The notes under the pieces: generated by a model
The model's input: only the letters and a program-made list of their open reading frames with translations
Database searches by the model: none
Told to the model about the DNA's origin: nothing
Part shown: piece by piece, positions 20,380-29,665 of the stretch
Position numbering within the stretch: the first letter of the stretch is position 1
Layout of the letters: each line of letters begins with the position of its first letter
NCBI RefSeq assembly: GCF_947090775.1
Contig: NZ_OX352321.1
Coordinates: forward strand, 4,092,001-4,156,000
Direction: 5' to 3'
DNA: 64,000 bases
Source of the DNA: Pseudarthrobacter sp. MM222
Lineage (GTDB): Bacteria > Actinomycetota > Actinomycetes > Actinomycetales > Micrococcaceae
Translations under genes and position numbers: made by a program

Positions 20380-21852
20380 TCAGTCCTTCTTGAGCGTGAC
20401 CACGGGCAGGTACGCAGTGCGCATGGATCCGTCGATCTGTTCGAAGTCGAGGGTGTCCCAGGCCTCGCGGTCGAAGCCGGCGCCCGCATGGAGCGCGTGC
20501 GAGAGCAGCGCGCGGATGGAGTTGATGTGCTGTTCTTCGTCCGGCAGCTGGGCCCAGGCCTCGGCCAGGGACGAGGCCCCGGCAAACGCGGCCCGGATTG
20601 CCGCAGGATCGGCTTTTCCGGTTCTGGGCGACCGCACCCGGTCCGAGTCGCTGAACGCGATGGGGTCCGCGAGTTTCGGCGGGGCCGCGAACTCATCCGG
20701 GTCGAAGAGCTTGACCATGGACAGGGATTCGAAACCGGCGTTGAACAGCACCGGGCCGCGGACCAGGCCCGGGCGTTCGCGTTCGTAGGGCAGGGAGCGG
20801 ATGGCCTGCTCAGCTTCGCGCAGGACCTTCCGGAGCCGGACCGACTGGCGGAAGTCATCGCTCTGGACGTAGGTATTGAGGCTTTCGCTGAGCTTGCCGT
20901 AAATGCGCTGGATCTGGCTGTGTTGGCTGCGGAGTTCGGCCACGAGGTTTTTCAGCGTCTCGCGTTCCTCCTGACTGAGATCATCGGCAAACTGCCGGCT
21001 GAGCACCTCGCCGATCGCCGAGCGGAAACGCAACTGCTGCTGCGGGTCCTCAAGGAACGCGGTGAAGGACCGGAACGTCCGCCCCTCGGGGCTTTGCCGG
21101 AGCCGCTTGTCCGCGTCCAGCACTTGAGCCATGGTGGCGCCCTTGCTCAGCGACTCCTCGATGATCTGGTTGCGGAGCTCGCCGACCAGCTCTTCGATCC
21201 GGTCGCGCATTTTCTTGTAGTCGGCCGGAAGGCTGGCCGCGAGGTCCAGGATGTTGCCGGCTGCCTCCACGGCCTCGTCGTCGTCGAGCACGCCGTCGAA
21301 GTCCCCGGAGCTGATGTCCTCGATGAGCTGACGCCGTTCGCCGATCTCCTCCTCGAGGGACTCCAACCGGGCGCTCTGGTCCGGGTTCGTCTCATTGGCG
21401 AGCTTTTCCACGTCACCCAGGAGCGTCCCGAGCCGGGACCCGTTGAGGGTGGAACGCTCACTGGAGAGGCTGTCCAGGAAAGCGAGGACGCGGGCCGCGG
21501 GCTCGGTGACTTCGTAAACGATCTGCCCGGACTGGTTGCGCCGGGTCAGGAAGTTCTTCCGGGTCCATTCGTCGGCATATTTTTTTCCGGACAGCGCACC
21601 GCTGGCGGATCCGCCCAGCTGCTCCCCCGCTCCGGGCGCCTGCCGGCGGAGCTGTTCGAGGAAGGCGTCGACGTCGGCATGGAACTGCTCGAGCGGAAGC
21701 TGGGGGCGGGTGCGCGAGAAGGAGGCCTGCAGCACGGCAATCACCCAGGGAGCGGAGCGGGTAAGCGCCCAGGCAGGACCCTTGGTGAGGAGCTCGAGGT
21801 CGCGGAGGCGGGCGCTGATCGCGTCGGCCGACGACAGGGCGGAGCGGAACAC
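20380..21852 (-). CDS. jetA: Wadjet JetA-like protein (DUF3375, kleisin-like)
   Basis: This 490-residue DUF3375 protein opens with [30 protein letters not shown], the family's typical N-terminus, followed by a winged-helix region ([25 protein letters not shown]), central coiled-coil helices and a C-terminal domain ending [15 protein letters not shown]. In Wadjet it is the kleisin that closes the JetC ring and recruits JetB. The GTG start is chosen for its AAGGAGA site 5 nt away and because homology begins there; the frame is open much further upstream by composition only. It is the first gene of the jetABC operon, divergent from the PepSY gene. Confidence 0.9.
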   Translation of the reverse strand: MFRSALSSADAISARLRDLELLTKGPAWALTRSAPWVIAVLQASFSRTRPQLPLEQFHADVDAFLEQLRRQAPGAGEQLGGSASGALSGKKYADEWTRKNFLTRRNQSGQIVYEVTEPAARVLAFLDSLSSERSTLNGSRLGTLLGDVEKLANETNPDQSARLESLEEEIGERRQLIEDISSGDFDGVLDDDEAVEAAGNILDLAASLPADYKKMRDRIEELVGELRNQIIEESLSKGATMAQVLDADKRLRQSPEGRTFRSFTAFLEDPQQQLRFRSAIGEVLSRQFADDLSQEERETLKNLVAELRSQHSQIQRIYGKLSESLNTYVQSDDFRQSVRLRKVLREAEQAIRSLPYERERPGLVRGPVLFNAGFESLSMVKLFDPDEFAAPPKLADPIAFSDSDRVRSPRTGKADPAAIRAAFAGASSLAEAWAQLPDEEQHINSIRALLSHALHAGAGFDREAWDTLDFEQIDGSMRTAYLPVVTLKKD

Positions 21853-22005
21853 GCACTCTCCTTCAGCTGCCTCGGGGGTGGGGGAAGGGCAGCGGATTCG
21901 AAAACTGCCAGCTACAAGGTTAACGCAGGCCCCGGCTTTGCATTTTGCATTGTCTGCTTTTCGGTTCAGGAGCACACTATGTACACCACATGAGAGGAGA
22001 TTTTC

Positions 22006-22527
22006 ATGCGCAAGAAAACCATGCTGCTCACCGGGGCGGCGGCGGCCGCCGTAATCCTGGGCGGGGCGACGGTGGCGGTCGCTGCGAACTCCCTGGCCAC
22101 TGATGACCAGGCTCTGAGCGGGACCGAATTGCAGCAGGCCAGCGATGCCGCTCTCGCGAAAGCCGGCGGTGGAACTGTACTCAAAGCGGAGACCGACGAC
22201 GGCGCCTATGAGGTTGACGTCCAGCGCCCGGATGGCACCAAGGTGGAGGTCGAAGTGGACCGTTCCTTCCAGGTGGCAACGGTCGACGGAGCCGACGACG
22301 ACGATTCCAACCTGCCTGCCCTCAGCGCCGCTGACCGGGACCAGGCCGCGAACGCCGCCCTCGCCAGAGTAGGGCAGGGCACCGTGAGCGAAGTGGAACG
22401 GGAGAACGAGGGGGGCGCCGCCTACGAGGTGGAGGTCCGGCTTCCGGACGGTTCCCAGGTTGAGGTGGAGGTCGGCGCGGACTTCCAGGTCCTGCGCCAG
22501 GACGCCCCCGAATTCGACGACGACTGA
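22006..22527 (+). CDS. secreted PepSY-repeat protein
   Basis: This 173-residue protein has a signal peptide (KKTMLLTGAAAAAVILGGATVAVAA) and two tandem PepSY-like units of about 60 residues. Each has the pattern A-x-x-AL-x-x-GGGTV...YEV-V--PDGT-VEVEVD--F-V. PepSY domains are thought to act as extracytoplasmic inhibitor or regulatory modules. The mature protein is very acidic (DDDDS linker and C-terminal EFDDD). The ATG follows GAGAGGAGATTTTC. It is divergent from jetA; no link in function is evident. Confidence 0.85.
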   Translation: MRKKTMLLTGAAAAAVILGGATVAVAANSLATDDQALSGTELQQASDAALAKAGGGTVLKAETDDGAYEVDVQRPDGTKVEVEVDRSFQVATVDGADDDDSNLPALSAADRDQAANAALARVGQGTVSEVERENEGGAAYEVEVRLPDGSQVEVEVGADFQVLRQDAPEFDDD

Positions 22528-22710
22528 CCCGCCGCACAGGTCGCAGCTCGTTACCGGTGCGCCTTCGCAACCGCTCCGTGACCTACGCCCCGGTAGCATT
22601 TCAATCCCATATCAAGAGCCCCGACATCCCCTCGGGACTCTGGTTGACGCACCTCCTGCACCCTACGCTCAGGCTACTGATTCAGCCGAAGCAATGGTGC
22701 AGGAGGAAGA

Positions 22711-23037
22711 ATGCAGTTCGACCTAAGCGCAGTGGAAACCGCAACCATGGTGTTCATTGGAACGCTCGTGTTTGCCCTGGTGATCACACTGTTCATGACG
22801 ACGGCGGCACTGGTCGCCCTGGTGCTTACCGGCGTCGGGCGCCTCGTCTGGCTCATTCTGGCAACCCTCCTGCTGGGACTCGTCCGAGGCCTCAACCACA
22901 CGTGGGACCGGCTGGTCCACCACGCATCCACGGTGGAGTTGCCCGGGGAGCTGGCCGGCGACTTCGCTGCTGACTTCATAGGGCAATCGGCCCCTAGTAC
23001 GGGGACTTACCCGCGGGTAGTATTGCGGGACAGCTGA
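22711..23037 (+). CDS. small membrane protein, paralogue of the 26957-27622 product
   Basis: This 108-residue protein has two hydrophobic helices at about residues 10-35 and 40-60, then a soluble tail (HTWDRLVHHASTVELPGELAGDFAADFIG). A strong AGGAGGAAGA site precedes the ATG. The membrane part aligns with the N-terminus of the protein encoded at 26957: shared F-x-GTL--ALV and LV--G-GRL blocks, with about one third identity by eye. No function is known to me. It is followed by the acyl-CoA dehydrogenase gene after 63 nt and may be cotranscribed with it. Confidence 0.75.
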   Translation: MQFDLSAVETATMVFIGTLVFALVITLFMTTAALVALVLTGVGRLVWLILATLLLGLVRGLNHTWDRLVHHASTVELPGELAGDFAADFIGQSAPSTGTYPRVVLRDS

Positions 23038-23100
23038 AGGGTCCTCCACCCGCGGCGGATCCAGGGCTCGAGCCGGTTAGCCGGTTAGAGGAGATGCCCG

Positions 23101-25143
23101 ATGAGCTCCGCCGTCGAAAATTCAGCCGCTGAAAACCCTTCAACTGAACTTCCCCGCCAGGGCCCCGCTACCGACAGTCCCGCCGCTGAGGTGCCGGTCC
23201 CCGCGGCTGCGATCGGGTCGGAGGCCACCGCGGCCGAGGCGCGGGCCATCACCGAAGCCGCCCGTGAGACCAGCTGGGACAGGCCCAGCTTCGCCAAGGG
23301 ACTCTACCTCGGCAGCTTTGATCTGAGCCTGATCCACCCGTGGCCGGAAGCGCCCGCGGACGACGTCGAACGCGGCGAGGCGTTCCTGGCCCGCCTGACG
23401 GCCTACTGCCGGACCATGTCCGGCCGTAAAATCGAGCGTAATGCGCTGATCCCCGACGAGTATCTCAAAGGCCTCGCGGAGCTGGGCGTCTTTGGCATGA
23501 AAATCCCCCGCGACTACGGCGGCCTGGGCCTCTCGCTGGTCTACTACGGCCGTGCGCTGGCGTTGCTGGGCTCGGTGCATCCCAGTCTTGGCGCCCTGCT
23601 CTCCGCCCACCAGTCCATCGGCGTCCCGGAGCCAGTGAAGGTCTTCGGCACGCCCGAACAGAAGGCGAAGTACCTGCCGCGCTGCGCCTCCGGCGCCATC
23701 ACCGCATTCCTGCTGACCGAACCCGACGTCGGCAGCGATCCGGCCCGGATGGGCAGCACGGCCCTCCCCTCGGACGACGGCGAGTCGTATCTGCTGAACG
23801 GCGTGAAACTGTGGACCACAAACGGCGTAATCGCCGAGCTCGTCGTCGTCATGGCGGTCGTTCCGGCCCACACCGACGCCGACGGCACGGCTCACAAGGG
23901 CGGCATCAGCGCCTTTGTGGTGGAGATGGATTCTCCCGGCATCACCGTGGAAAACCGCAACGCCTTCATGGGGCTGCGGGGCATCGAGAACGGCGTGACG
24001 CGGTTCCATCAGGTCCGCGTCCCGGCGGCCAACCGGTTGGGACGCGAGGGCCAGGGGTTGAAGATTGCCCTGACCACGTTGAATACCGGCAGGCTCTCGA
24101 TTCCTGCCCTGTGCGTTGCCTCCGGACGGTGGAGCCTGAAGATCGCCCGGGAATGGTCCAACGCCCGCACCCAGTGGGGCCGGCCGGTCGGCCAGCACGA
24201 GGCGGTGGGCAAAAAGATCGCGTTTATCGCCGCCAGCGCCTTCGCCCTGGACGCCGTGTTCGAACTGTGCGCCGAGATGGCCGACGCCGGGCAGAAGGAC
24301 GTCCGGATCGAGGCTGCCCTTGCCAAGTTGTGGTGCACCGAAATCAGCTGCCGGGTCGCAGATGAACTGGTGCAGATCCGCGGTGGGCGCGGCTTCGAGA
24401 CGGCTGACTCGCTCGAAGCCCGCGGCGAGCGCGCCGTCCCTGCCGAACAGCAGGTCCGGGACCTGCGGATCAACAGGATCTTTGAGGGGTCCTCGGAAAT
24501 CATGAGGCTGCTGATCGCGCGTGAAGCCGTGGACGCGCACCTCGCGGCGGCAGGCGACCTCGCTTCGGCCGATGCGACCCTGTCGGACAAGGCAAGGGCC
24601 GCCGTCGGCGCCTCCGGGTTCTATGCAAAGTGGCTGCCCAAGCTTGTGGCCGGGGCGGGCATGGATCCGCGGTCCTACAGCGACTTCGGCCGGCTGGCGA
24701 AGCAGCTGCGCTTCGTTGAGCGGTCCTCCCGCCGGCTGGCCCGGCAGACCTTCTACGGCATGGGCTGCTGGCAGGCCGGGCTCGAGCACAAGCAGGCGTT
24801 CCTGGGCCGGATCGTGGATATCGGGGCCGAGCTGTTTGCGATGGCTGCGTGCTGCTCACGGGCGGAGATGCTGTTGCGCACCGCGCCGGAACGGGCAGCG
24901 TCAGCCTTCGAGCTCGCGGAGGCCTACTGCGAGCAGGCCCGCGTGCGGGTGGACGAGTACTTTGACCAGCTGTGGCGGAACACGGACGACGTCGACCACA
25001 TCCTCTCCCGTAAGGTGCTCAACGGCGACTACACCTGGCTCGAGGCCGGCGTACTGGACCAGTCCGAGGGGACCGGGCCGTGGATTGCCGACGCCGGCCC
25101 GCGCGCCTCCGACAAGGAGAACCTGCACCGGAACTACCGCTGA
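23101..25143 (+). CDS. acyl-CoA dehydrogenase, long form
   Basis: This 680-residue FAD enzyme would carry out the first beta-oxidation step, trans-2,3-dehydrogenation of an acyl-CoA. A 60-residue Ala/Glu-rich leader precedes the catalytic core. The core shows the flavin-binding FLLTEPDVGSDPARM, W-T-NG in VKLWTTNGVIAELVVVMAV, R-WGRPVGQHEAVG, and INRIFEGSSEIMRLLIAREAVD, where the glutamate in FEGSSE is the expected catalytic base. The extra 170-residue C-terminal region resembles the VLCAD/ACAD9-type extension. The start follows TAGAGGAGATGCCCG. Substrate chain length cannot be read. Confidence 0.92.
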   Translation: MSSAVENSAAENPSTELPRQGPATDSPAAEVPVPAAAIGSEATAAEARAITEAARETSWDRPSFAKGLYLGSFDLSLIHPWPEAPADDVERGEAFLARLTAYCRTMSGRKIERNALIPDEYLKGLAELGVFGMKIPRDYGGLGLSLVYYGRALALLGSVHPSLGALLSAHQSIGVPEPVKVFGTPEQKAKYLPRCASGAITAFLLTEPDVGSDPARMGSTALPSDDGESYLLNGVKLWTTNGVIAELVVVMAVVPAHTDADGTAHKGGISAFVVEMDSPGITVENRNAFMGLRGIENGVTRFHQVRVPAANRLGREGQGLKIALTTLNTGRLSIPALCVASGRWSLKIAREWSNARTQWGRPVGQHEAVGKKIAFIAASAFALDAVFELCAEMADAGQKDVRIEAALAKLWCTEISCRVADELVQIRGGRGFETADSLEARGERAVPAEQQVRDLRINRIFEGSSEIMRLLIAREAVDAHLAAAGDLASADATLSDKARAAVGASGFYAKWLPKLVAGAGMDPRSYSDFGRLAKQLRFVERSSRRLARQTFYGMGCWQAGLEHKQAFLGRIVDIGAELFAMAACCSRAEMLLRTAPERAASAFELAEAYCEQARVRVDEYFDQLWRNTDDVDHILSRKVLNGDYTWLEAGVLDQSEGTGPWIADAGPRASDKENLHRNYR

Positions 25144-25221
25144 TGGCCGGCAGCAGGGAGCCGCACTCCCGGCCAACCGGATGGTAAGCACCCTTGCTAA
25201 CCAGCTTTTCACCGTGGTTAG

Positions 25222-25240
25222 GTAGAAGTGAGACTTCTAC
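25222..25240. promoter_or_regulatory. palindrome upstream of a membrane protein gene
   Basis: GTAGAAGT-GAG-ACTTCTAC is a perfect 8-bp inverted repeat with a 3-nt spacer. It lies 70 nt before the start at 25311 and 79 nt after the acyl-CoA dehydrogenase stop. A promoter-like AT-richer stretch precedes it. It could be an operator or a short hairpin. Confidence 0.35.
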
Positions 25241-25310
25241 ACCGGTCTCCGCCTTGCGGTGCCGGTTCAGACCATGAATCCGGGTCAGTCAGTGAAAGCG
25301 AGCAGTCCCC

Positions 25311-26204
25311 ATGAGCAGCACAGTAGGCCCCGAAGATCGAACGCCACGCCGCGGCGAGGACGGGACGCCCTCCTCCGACTCCAGGATTCACGACGCACGC
25401 GAGTCCGCCGAGCGGCAGGACACTGCGCGGCAGGACGCCGTCAGCAGCGAGCCCATCAGGGATGAACCCGCCCGCAGCGGCCGCACGGACGACACCCGCG
25501 CCTTCCCCGCCACCCCGGCGGCCGGCGCCCCAACATCCCGGATGGACACCCCCGTCCGCGGTAAGAAGGCGTCGCGCTGGGGCCGGGACCACAGTTCACG
25601 GCCGGGTGTTGTCGCCGAGGAGATTCCCACCCGGCAGAGCGTGGTGGCCCGCCAGAAGGAGCAGTTCGGCGGCATCCAAATCGGCGCGGCGTTCTTTGGG
25701 TGGCTCGCCGCCACCGGGATGGCCGTGCTGTTGACAGCACTCGTCGCCGCGGCCGGAACGGCCGTCGGGCTCGCCACCAATACCGATGTCAACGAAGCGG
25801 TTAGCAACGGCAACCAGACTGTCGGGCTTGTCGGCGTCATAGCCCTGCTGGTCATCCTGTTCGTGGCCTACTACTGCGGCGGTTACGTCGCCGGGCGGAT
25901 GGCGCGCTTCAACGGCGCCAAGCAGGGCTTCATGGTCTGGGGCTGGGCCATCATCGCCGCCGTCATTGTGGCGATTCTCGGTCTCGTGGCAGGCCAGCAA
26001 TTCAACATCCTGGCCAATCTGAACAGCTTCCCCAGGATCCCGGTCAACGAGGGCCAACTCAACACCATGAGCATCGTCGCCGCCGTCGTGGTTGCCGTGG
26101 TGGCCCTGATCGGTGCCGTGCTGGGCGGACTGGCCGGCATGCACTTCCACCGCAAGGTGGACCGGGCGGGCTTCACTCCGGCGGACACGGCCACGGACCA
26201 CTAG
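25311..26204 (+). CDS. membrane protein with long disordered N-terminal tail
   Basis: This 297-residue protein starts with about 115 hydrophilic residues rich in Asp, Arg, Ser and Pro. A conserved-looking VVARQKEQFGGIQIGAAFFGWLAA leads into four transmembrane helices (about 125-150, 168-190, 208-230 and 255-280). The second helix pair has YYCGGYVAGRMARFNGAKQG, similar to YrzE/TIGR04086-type actinobacterial membrane proteins. No catalytic motif is visible. It probably sits in the cytoplasmic membrane with its tail inside. The function is unknown. Confidence 0.8.
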   Translation: MSSTVGPEDRTPRRGEDGTPSSDSRIHDARESAERQDTARQDAVSSEPIRDEPARSGRTDDTRAFPATPAAGAPTSRMDTPVRGKKASRWGRDHSSRPGVVAEEIPTRQSVVARQKEQFGGIQIGAAFFGWLAATGMAVLLTALVAAAGTAVGLATNTDVNEAVSNGNQTVGLVGVIALLVILFVAYYCGGYVAGRMARFNGAKQGFMVWGWAIIAAVIVAILGLVAGQQFNILANLNSFPRIPVNEGQLNTMSIVAAVVVAVVALIGAVLGGLAGMHFHRKVDRAGFTPADTATDH

Positions 26205-26286
26205 GCGGCCTAAGCGAAGGTGCCGCGACACCGGGCACGCCGCCCCGCGCTGATTCCCGGCCCGGCGAGCACCGGGTGCCGTAAAG

Positions 26287-26727
26287 TCAGGCTACCCAGA
26301 GGGCCTCGAGGTAGTACCAGCGGCGGTCCACCCGCAGGAAACGGCTTGCTTCGGAGTGGACGTCGCGTACGCCGTCGTGCCGGAAATGGGCCTTGAACTC
26401 CACGGTTCCTTCCCGGTCCATCGGGCCCCCGCGGCTGGTGGAGACGATGTCCAGCCGACGCCACTGTATCCCCTCGTCCAGCGTGAGCTCGGCCGGACGG
26501 GTGTCCGGATGCCAGGTCCGCAGCAGATACGCGGCGTCCAACACGACGAAGGCACTGTATCTAGAACGCATGAGCTGTTCCGCCGTCGGAGCCTGGGCCT
26601 CGCCACGGTGGAACCGGCCGCAGCAATCGCCGTACTGCTCCCCCGAAAGGCACGGGCAGTTCCCCTCAAACGGCGCGCGGTCCGGGGGGACGGCCGGACC
26701 GGGCGTGGGCGAAGCGGCGTGGGTCAC
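26287..26727 (-). CDS. YchJ family protein (UPF0225)
   Basis: This 146-residue protein begins, after 20 residues, with the SEC-C-type zinc motif CPCLSGEQYGDCCGRFH, followed by the YchJ core: LMRSRYSAFVVLDAAYLLRTWHP, LDIVSTSRGGPMDREGTVEFKAHFR and SRFLRVDRRWYYLEA. The family has an NTF2-like fold and no firmly known role. The start is GTG with an AGGACATCT site. It is convergent with the 25311 membrane gene. A hairpin with 11-bp arms (26758-26768 and 26785-26795) lies in its upstream region. Confidence 0.92.
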   Translation of the reverse strand: MTHAASPTPGPAVPPDRAPFEGNCPCLSGEQYGDCCGRFHRGEAQAPTAEQLMRSRYSAFVVLDAAYLLRTWHPDTRPAELTLDEGIQWRRLDIVSTSRGGPMDREGTVEFKAHFRHDGVRDVHSEASRFLRVDRRWYYLEALWVA

Positions 26728-26956
26728 AGATGTCCTAACGCTGGGCCGGGCTGTGCCGGCGGGGCTTGTCTCCGACTATAGACGCAAGCCCCGCCCACAG
26801 ATCCGGCCGCCGGTCCATAACAGCTTTGACACGTCTTGGCGGGCACCGGTGATCCCTGTGTGCCGGTCCAAAAAAGTCCGTATGGTTAAGAAGTGCCGTT
26901 GCCCGCCGCGAACTTTCCGGTGGGCACGATGCTGCAGGCCAGATTGGAGAGGTGAA

Positions 26957-27622
26957 GTGGAAGATCCGACGACCATCGCCTTAAACCTGACCTTCTTCGG
27001 GACCCTCGGGGTGGCACTCGTTATGTTCCTCGGCCTCTTCGCCGTCTTCGTCGCCACCCTGGTGATTGCCGGCATAGGGCGTCTGGCGGCCGTCACCGTG
27101 TGGGCCCTCGCCGGCGGTGTGGCGCGCGTTGTCGGAACAGCCTCCGCATCCATCCGGACCGCCTCACCAGCCTCACCAGCGGGGCCGGCTGACGCCCCTT
27201 CACCTGTCTCCCGGCCGTCCATGCGTCCCACGCCGGACACGACCGGCCGGAGGGAACCGCCGCAGCTGTCGGCCGACTGGGCCGCCGCCGTCGCACGGGA
27301 GGACGCCCGCGCGGCCGCCCGGGCAAAGGCGGAAGCCGCCCCGGCTGTCAAAGTGTCCGTCCGCGACCTGCCCAGCCCCACGGCGCCCGTGCAGGAGATT
27401 TCGGAAGTGGCTCCGCTCGTGGAGTCGGCCACGGACCGGAATGGCGGGCGCAGCGCCGTCCCGCACGCCTTTGAGAAGCCGGCGGCGCCCGTCGCCAAGA
27501 AGCCAACCGGGCCTGCCGCGTGGTCCCTTTTGGACGCCGACCCGCCCGCACCGGTTCCTGGCCGGCCGCCGACGGTAACCGCAAAGCGACAGGCCCCGGC
27601 CAGGAATCACAAAGCCGGCTGA
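26957..27622 (+). CDS. membrane-anchored protein with long Pro/Ala-rich tail
   Basis: This 221-residue protein starts at a GTG after GGAGAGGTGAA. Two adjacent hydrophobic helices (about residues 10-35 and 38-58) are followed by a 160-residue tail rich in Pro, Ala, Arg and Glu with no recognised domain. The helix region matches the 108-residue protein at 22711 (F-GTL--ALV, LV--G-GRL), so the two are paralogues about 4 kb apart. The tail is unlike that of the shorter copy. The function is unknown. Confidence 0.72.
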   Translation: MEDPTTIALNLTFFGTLGVALVMFLGLFAVFVATLVIAGIGRLAAVTVWALAGGVARVVGTASASIRTASPASPAGPADAPSPVSRPSMRPTPDTTGRREPPQLSADWAAAVAREDARAAARAKAEAAPAVKVSVRDLPSPTAPVQEISEVAPLVESATDRNGGRSAVPHAFEKPAAPVAKKPTGPAAWSLLDADPPAPVPGRPPTVTAKRQAPARNHKAG

Positions 27623-27662
27623 GCCCTTACCCGCGGATGGCAAGTCAGCTAGCGTGAGGTCC

Positions 27663-28667
27663 ATGGAATTCAGATACCTCGGGAACAGCGGCTTCAAGAT
27701 TTCGGAAATCACCTTCGGCAACTGGCTCACGCACGGTTCCCAAGTGGAGAATGACGTCGCCACCCAATGCGTCCGGGCAGCCCTCGACGCCGGTATCAGT
27801 ACTTTTGACACCGCTGACGTTTACGCCAACACCGCGGCGGAGACCGTCCTGGGCAAAGCGCTCAAGGACGAAAGGCGTCAGTCGCTGGAGATCTTCACAA
27901 AGGTCTTCGGCCCCACCGGGCCCAAGGGCCACAACGACCTGGGCCTGTCCCGAAAACACATCATGGAGTCCATCGACGGCTCGCTGACCAGGCTGCAGAC
28001 CGACTACGTGGATCTGTATCAGGCCCACCGTTACGACCACGAGACACCACTGGAGGAGACCATGCAGGCCTTCGCCGACATCGTGCGGCAGGGCAAGGCG
28101 CTCTACATCGGCGTCAGCGAGTGGACGTCCAGCCAGCTCCGCGCCGGCCATGCCCTGGCGAAGGACCTGGGCTTCCAGTTGATCTCCAACCAGCCGCAGT
28201 ACTCGATGCTGTGGCGCGTCATCGAGGCTGAAGTGGTTCCCGCCTCCCAGGAGCTGGGCATCTCCCAGATCGTCTGGTCCCCGATAGCGCAGGGCGTTCT
28301 GAGCGGCAAGTACCATCCGGGCAAGCCAGCCCCTGAAGGCAGCCGTGCCACCGACACCAGGGGCGGCTCGAAGATGATCGAGCGCTGGATGTCGAACGAG
28401 GTCCTCACCGGCGTGCAGCAGCTGAAGCCCATCGCCGAGGAGGCCGGGCTGACGATGGCCCAGCTGAGCATCGCCTGGGTGCTGCAGAACAAGAACGTGG
28501 CCTCCGCCATCATGGGGGCCTCGCGCCCCGAGCAGATCGAAAAGAACGTCGCCGCCGCGGGTGTGAAGCTGGACGCGGTAATCATAGACAAGATCGACGC
28601 CGCCATCGGCTCTCTGGCCGAGCGCGACCCGGCCCAGACCAAGTCGCCCGCCTCACGGGAGGCCTAG
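27663..28667 (+). CDS. aldo/keto reductase (voltage-channel beta-subunit-like family)
   Basis: This 334-residue TIM-barrel NADPH-dependent reductase begins MEFRYLGNSGFKISEITFGNW. The catalytic tetrad region is visible as GISTFDTADVYANTAAETVLGKAL (Asp and Tyr), with YVDLYQAHRYD supplying the histidine. QPQYSMLWR and the C-terminal ASRPEQIEKN nucleotide-binding end match the YghZ/Kv-beta branch. The likely role is reduction of aldehydes or ketones; the substrate is unknown. It is followed after 4 nt by the NmrA-like gene, so the two are probably an operon. Confidence 0.92.
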   Translation: MEFRYLGNSGFKISEITFGNWLTHGSQVENDVATQCVRAALDAGISTFDTADVYANTAAETVLGKALKDERRQSLEIFTKVFGPTGPKGHNDLGLSRKHIMESIDGSLTRLQTDYVDLYQAHRYDHETPLEETMQAFADIVRQGKALYIGVSEWTSSQLRAGHALAKDLGFQLISNQPQYSMLWRVIEAEVVPASQELGISQIVWSPIAQGVLSGKYHPGKPAPEGSRATDTRGGSKMIERWMSNEVLTGVQQLKPIAEEAGLTMAQLSIAWVLQNKNVASAIMGASRPEQIEKNVAAAGVKLDAVIIDKIDAAIGSLAERDPAQTKSPASREA

Positions 28668-28671
28668 GACC

Positions 28672-29526
28672 GTGGCATCTTCTCCTGAACTCGCCGTCAC
28701 CGGTTCCACCGGGTACCTGGGCGGGCTGGTGGCCCGGGAATTGGCCGCCGCCGGCAGCCCGCAGCGGTTGCTGGTGCGCGACCCGGGCCGCGCACCGGAG
28801 CTGGAGGGTGCGGTTCCACTGGTCTTCACCTACGCCGACCCGGTCCGGGCAAAGGCCGTCCTGCAGGGCGTCAAGACCCTCTTCATGGTCTCCGCCGCTG
28901 AAGCCGAAGACCGTCTGCAGCAGCACTATACGTTTGTGGACGCGGCCGCCGGCGCAGGCGTGCGGCACATTGTGTACACCTCCTTCTTTGGGGCGGCGCC
29001 CGACTCGGTTTTCACCCTTGGCCGGGACCACTACGCCACGGAGGAACGCATCAAGGCGTCCGGCATGGACTACACCTTCCTGCGGGACAACTTCTATCTG
29101 GATTTCCTGCCGCTTTTGGCCGGGGAAGACGGCGTCATCCGCGGACCCGCCGGGGACGGCGTGGTGGCCGCCGTCGCGCGGGCCGACGTCGCCCGCTCCG
29201 CGGTTACGGTGCTCCGGGACCCAGCCCTGCACGTAGGCCGCACCTACGACCTCACCGGCCCGGAAGACCTCTCGTTGGCGCGGGCCGCGGAACTCCTGAC
29301 AGCAGGAACCGGCAGGACCATCACCTTCCGGAACGAGACGCTTGAGGAGGCCTACTCCTCCCGGGCCTCGTTCGGTGCGCCGCCGTGGCAGGTGGACGCC
29401 TGGGTGAGCACCTATACCGCTATCGCCGCCGGAGACCTCGCCGGGCCGACGTCGGCCGTGCACGAACTCACAGGGCGGGAACCATTGAGCCTGGCACAGT
29501 TCCTGGCCGAGTCCCACACCATCTAG
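28672..29526 (+). CDS. NmrA-like NAD(P)-binding oxidoreductase
   Basis: This 284-residue atypical short-chain dehydrogenase starts at GTG with the Rossmann motif AVTGSTGYLGGLVARELAAAG (GxxGxxG form). It continues with HIVYTSFFGAAPDSVFTLGRDHYATEERIKASGMDYTFLR and ends in an NmrA-like C-terminal lobe. Relatives include azoreductase-like and quinone reductase 2-type proteins (QorB) and redox-sensing NmrA. It follows the aldo/keto reductase by 4 nt. Confidence 0.88.
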   Translation: MASSPELAVTGSTGYLGGLVARELAAAGSPQRLLVRDPGRAPELEGAVPLVFTYADPVRAKAVLQGVKTLFMVSAAEAEDRLQQHYTFVDAAAGAGVRHIVYTSFFGAAPDSVFTLGRDHYATEERIKASGMDYTFLRDNFYLDFLPLLAGEDGVIRGPAGDGVVAAVARADVARSAVTVLRDPALHVGRTYDLTGPEDLSLARAAELLTAGTGRTITFRNETLEEAYSSRASFGAPPWQVDAWVSTYTAIAAGDLAGPTSAVHELTGREPLSLAQFLAESHTI

Positions 29527-29665
29527 GCCGCGGCCTGCCGGACCAGGGGACCGACGGGCCTGCCGGACCAGCCCAGTCTTGACGGCCTCGGGGCCGCGGC
29601 GTAGACCTGAATGCAGGTGGCACCGGCCAAAACCGGGCTGGTCCGGATCAGAATCGCAGCACGCC

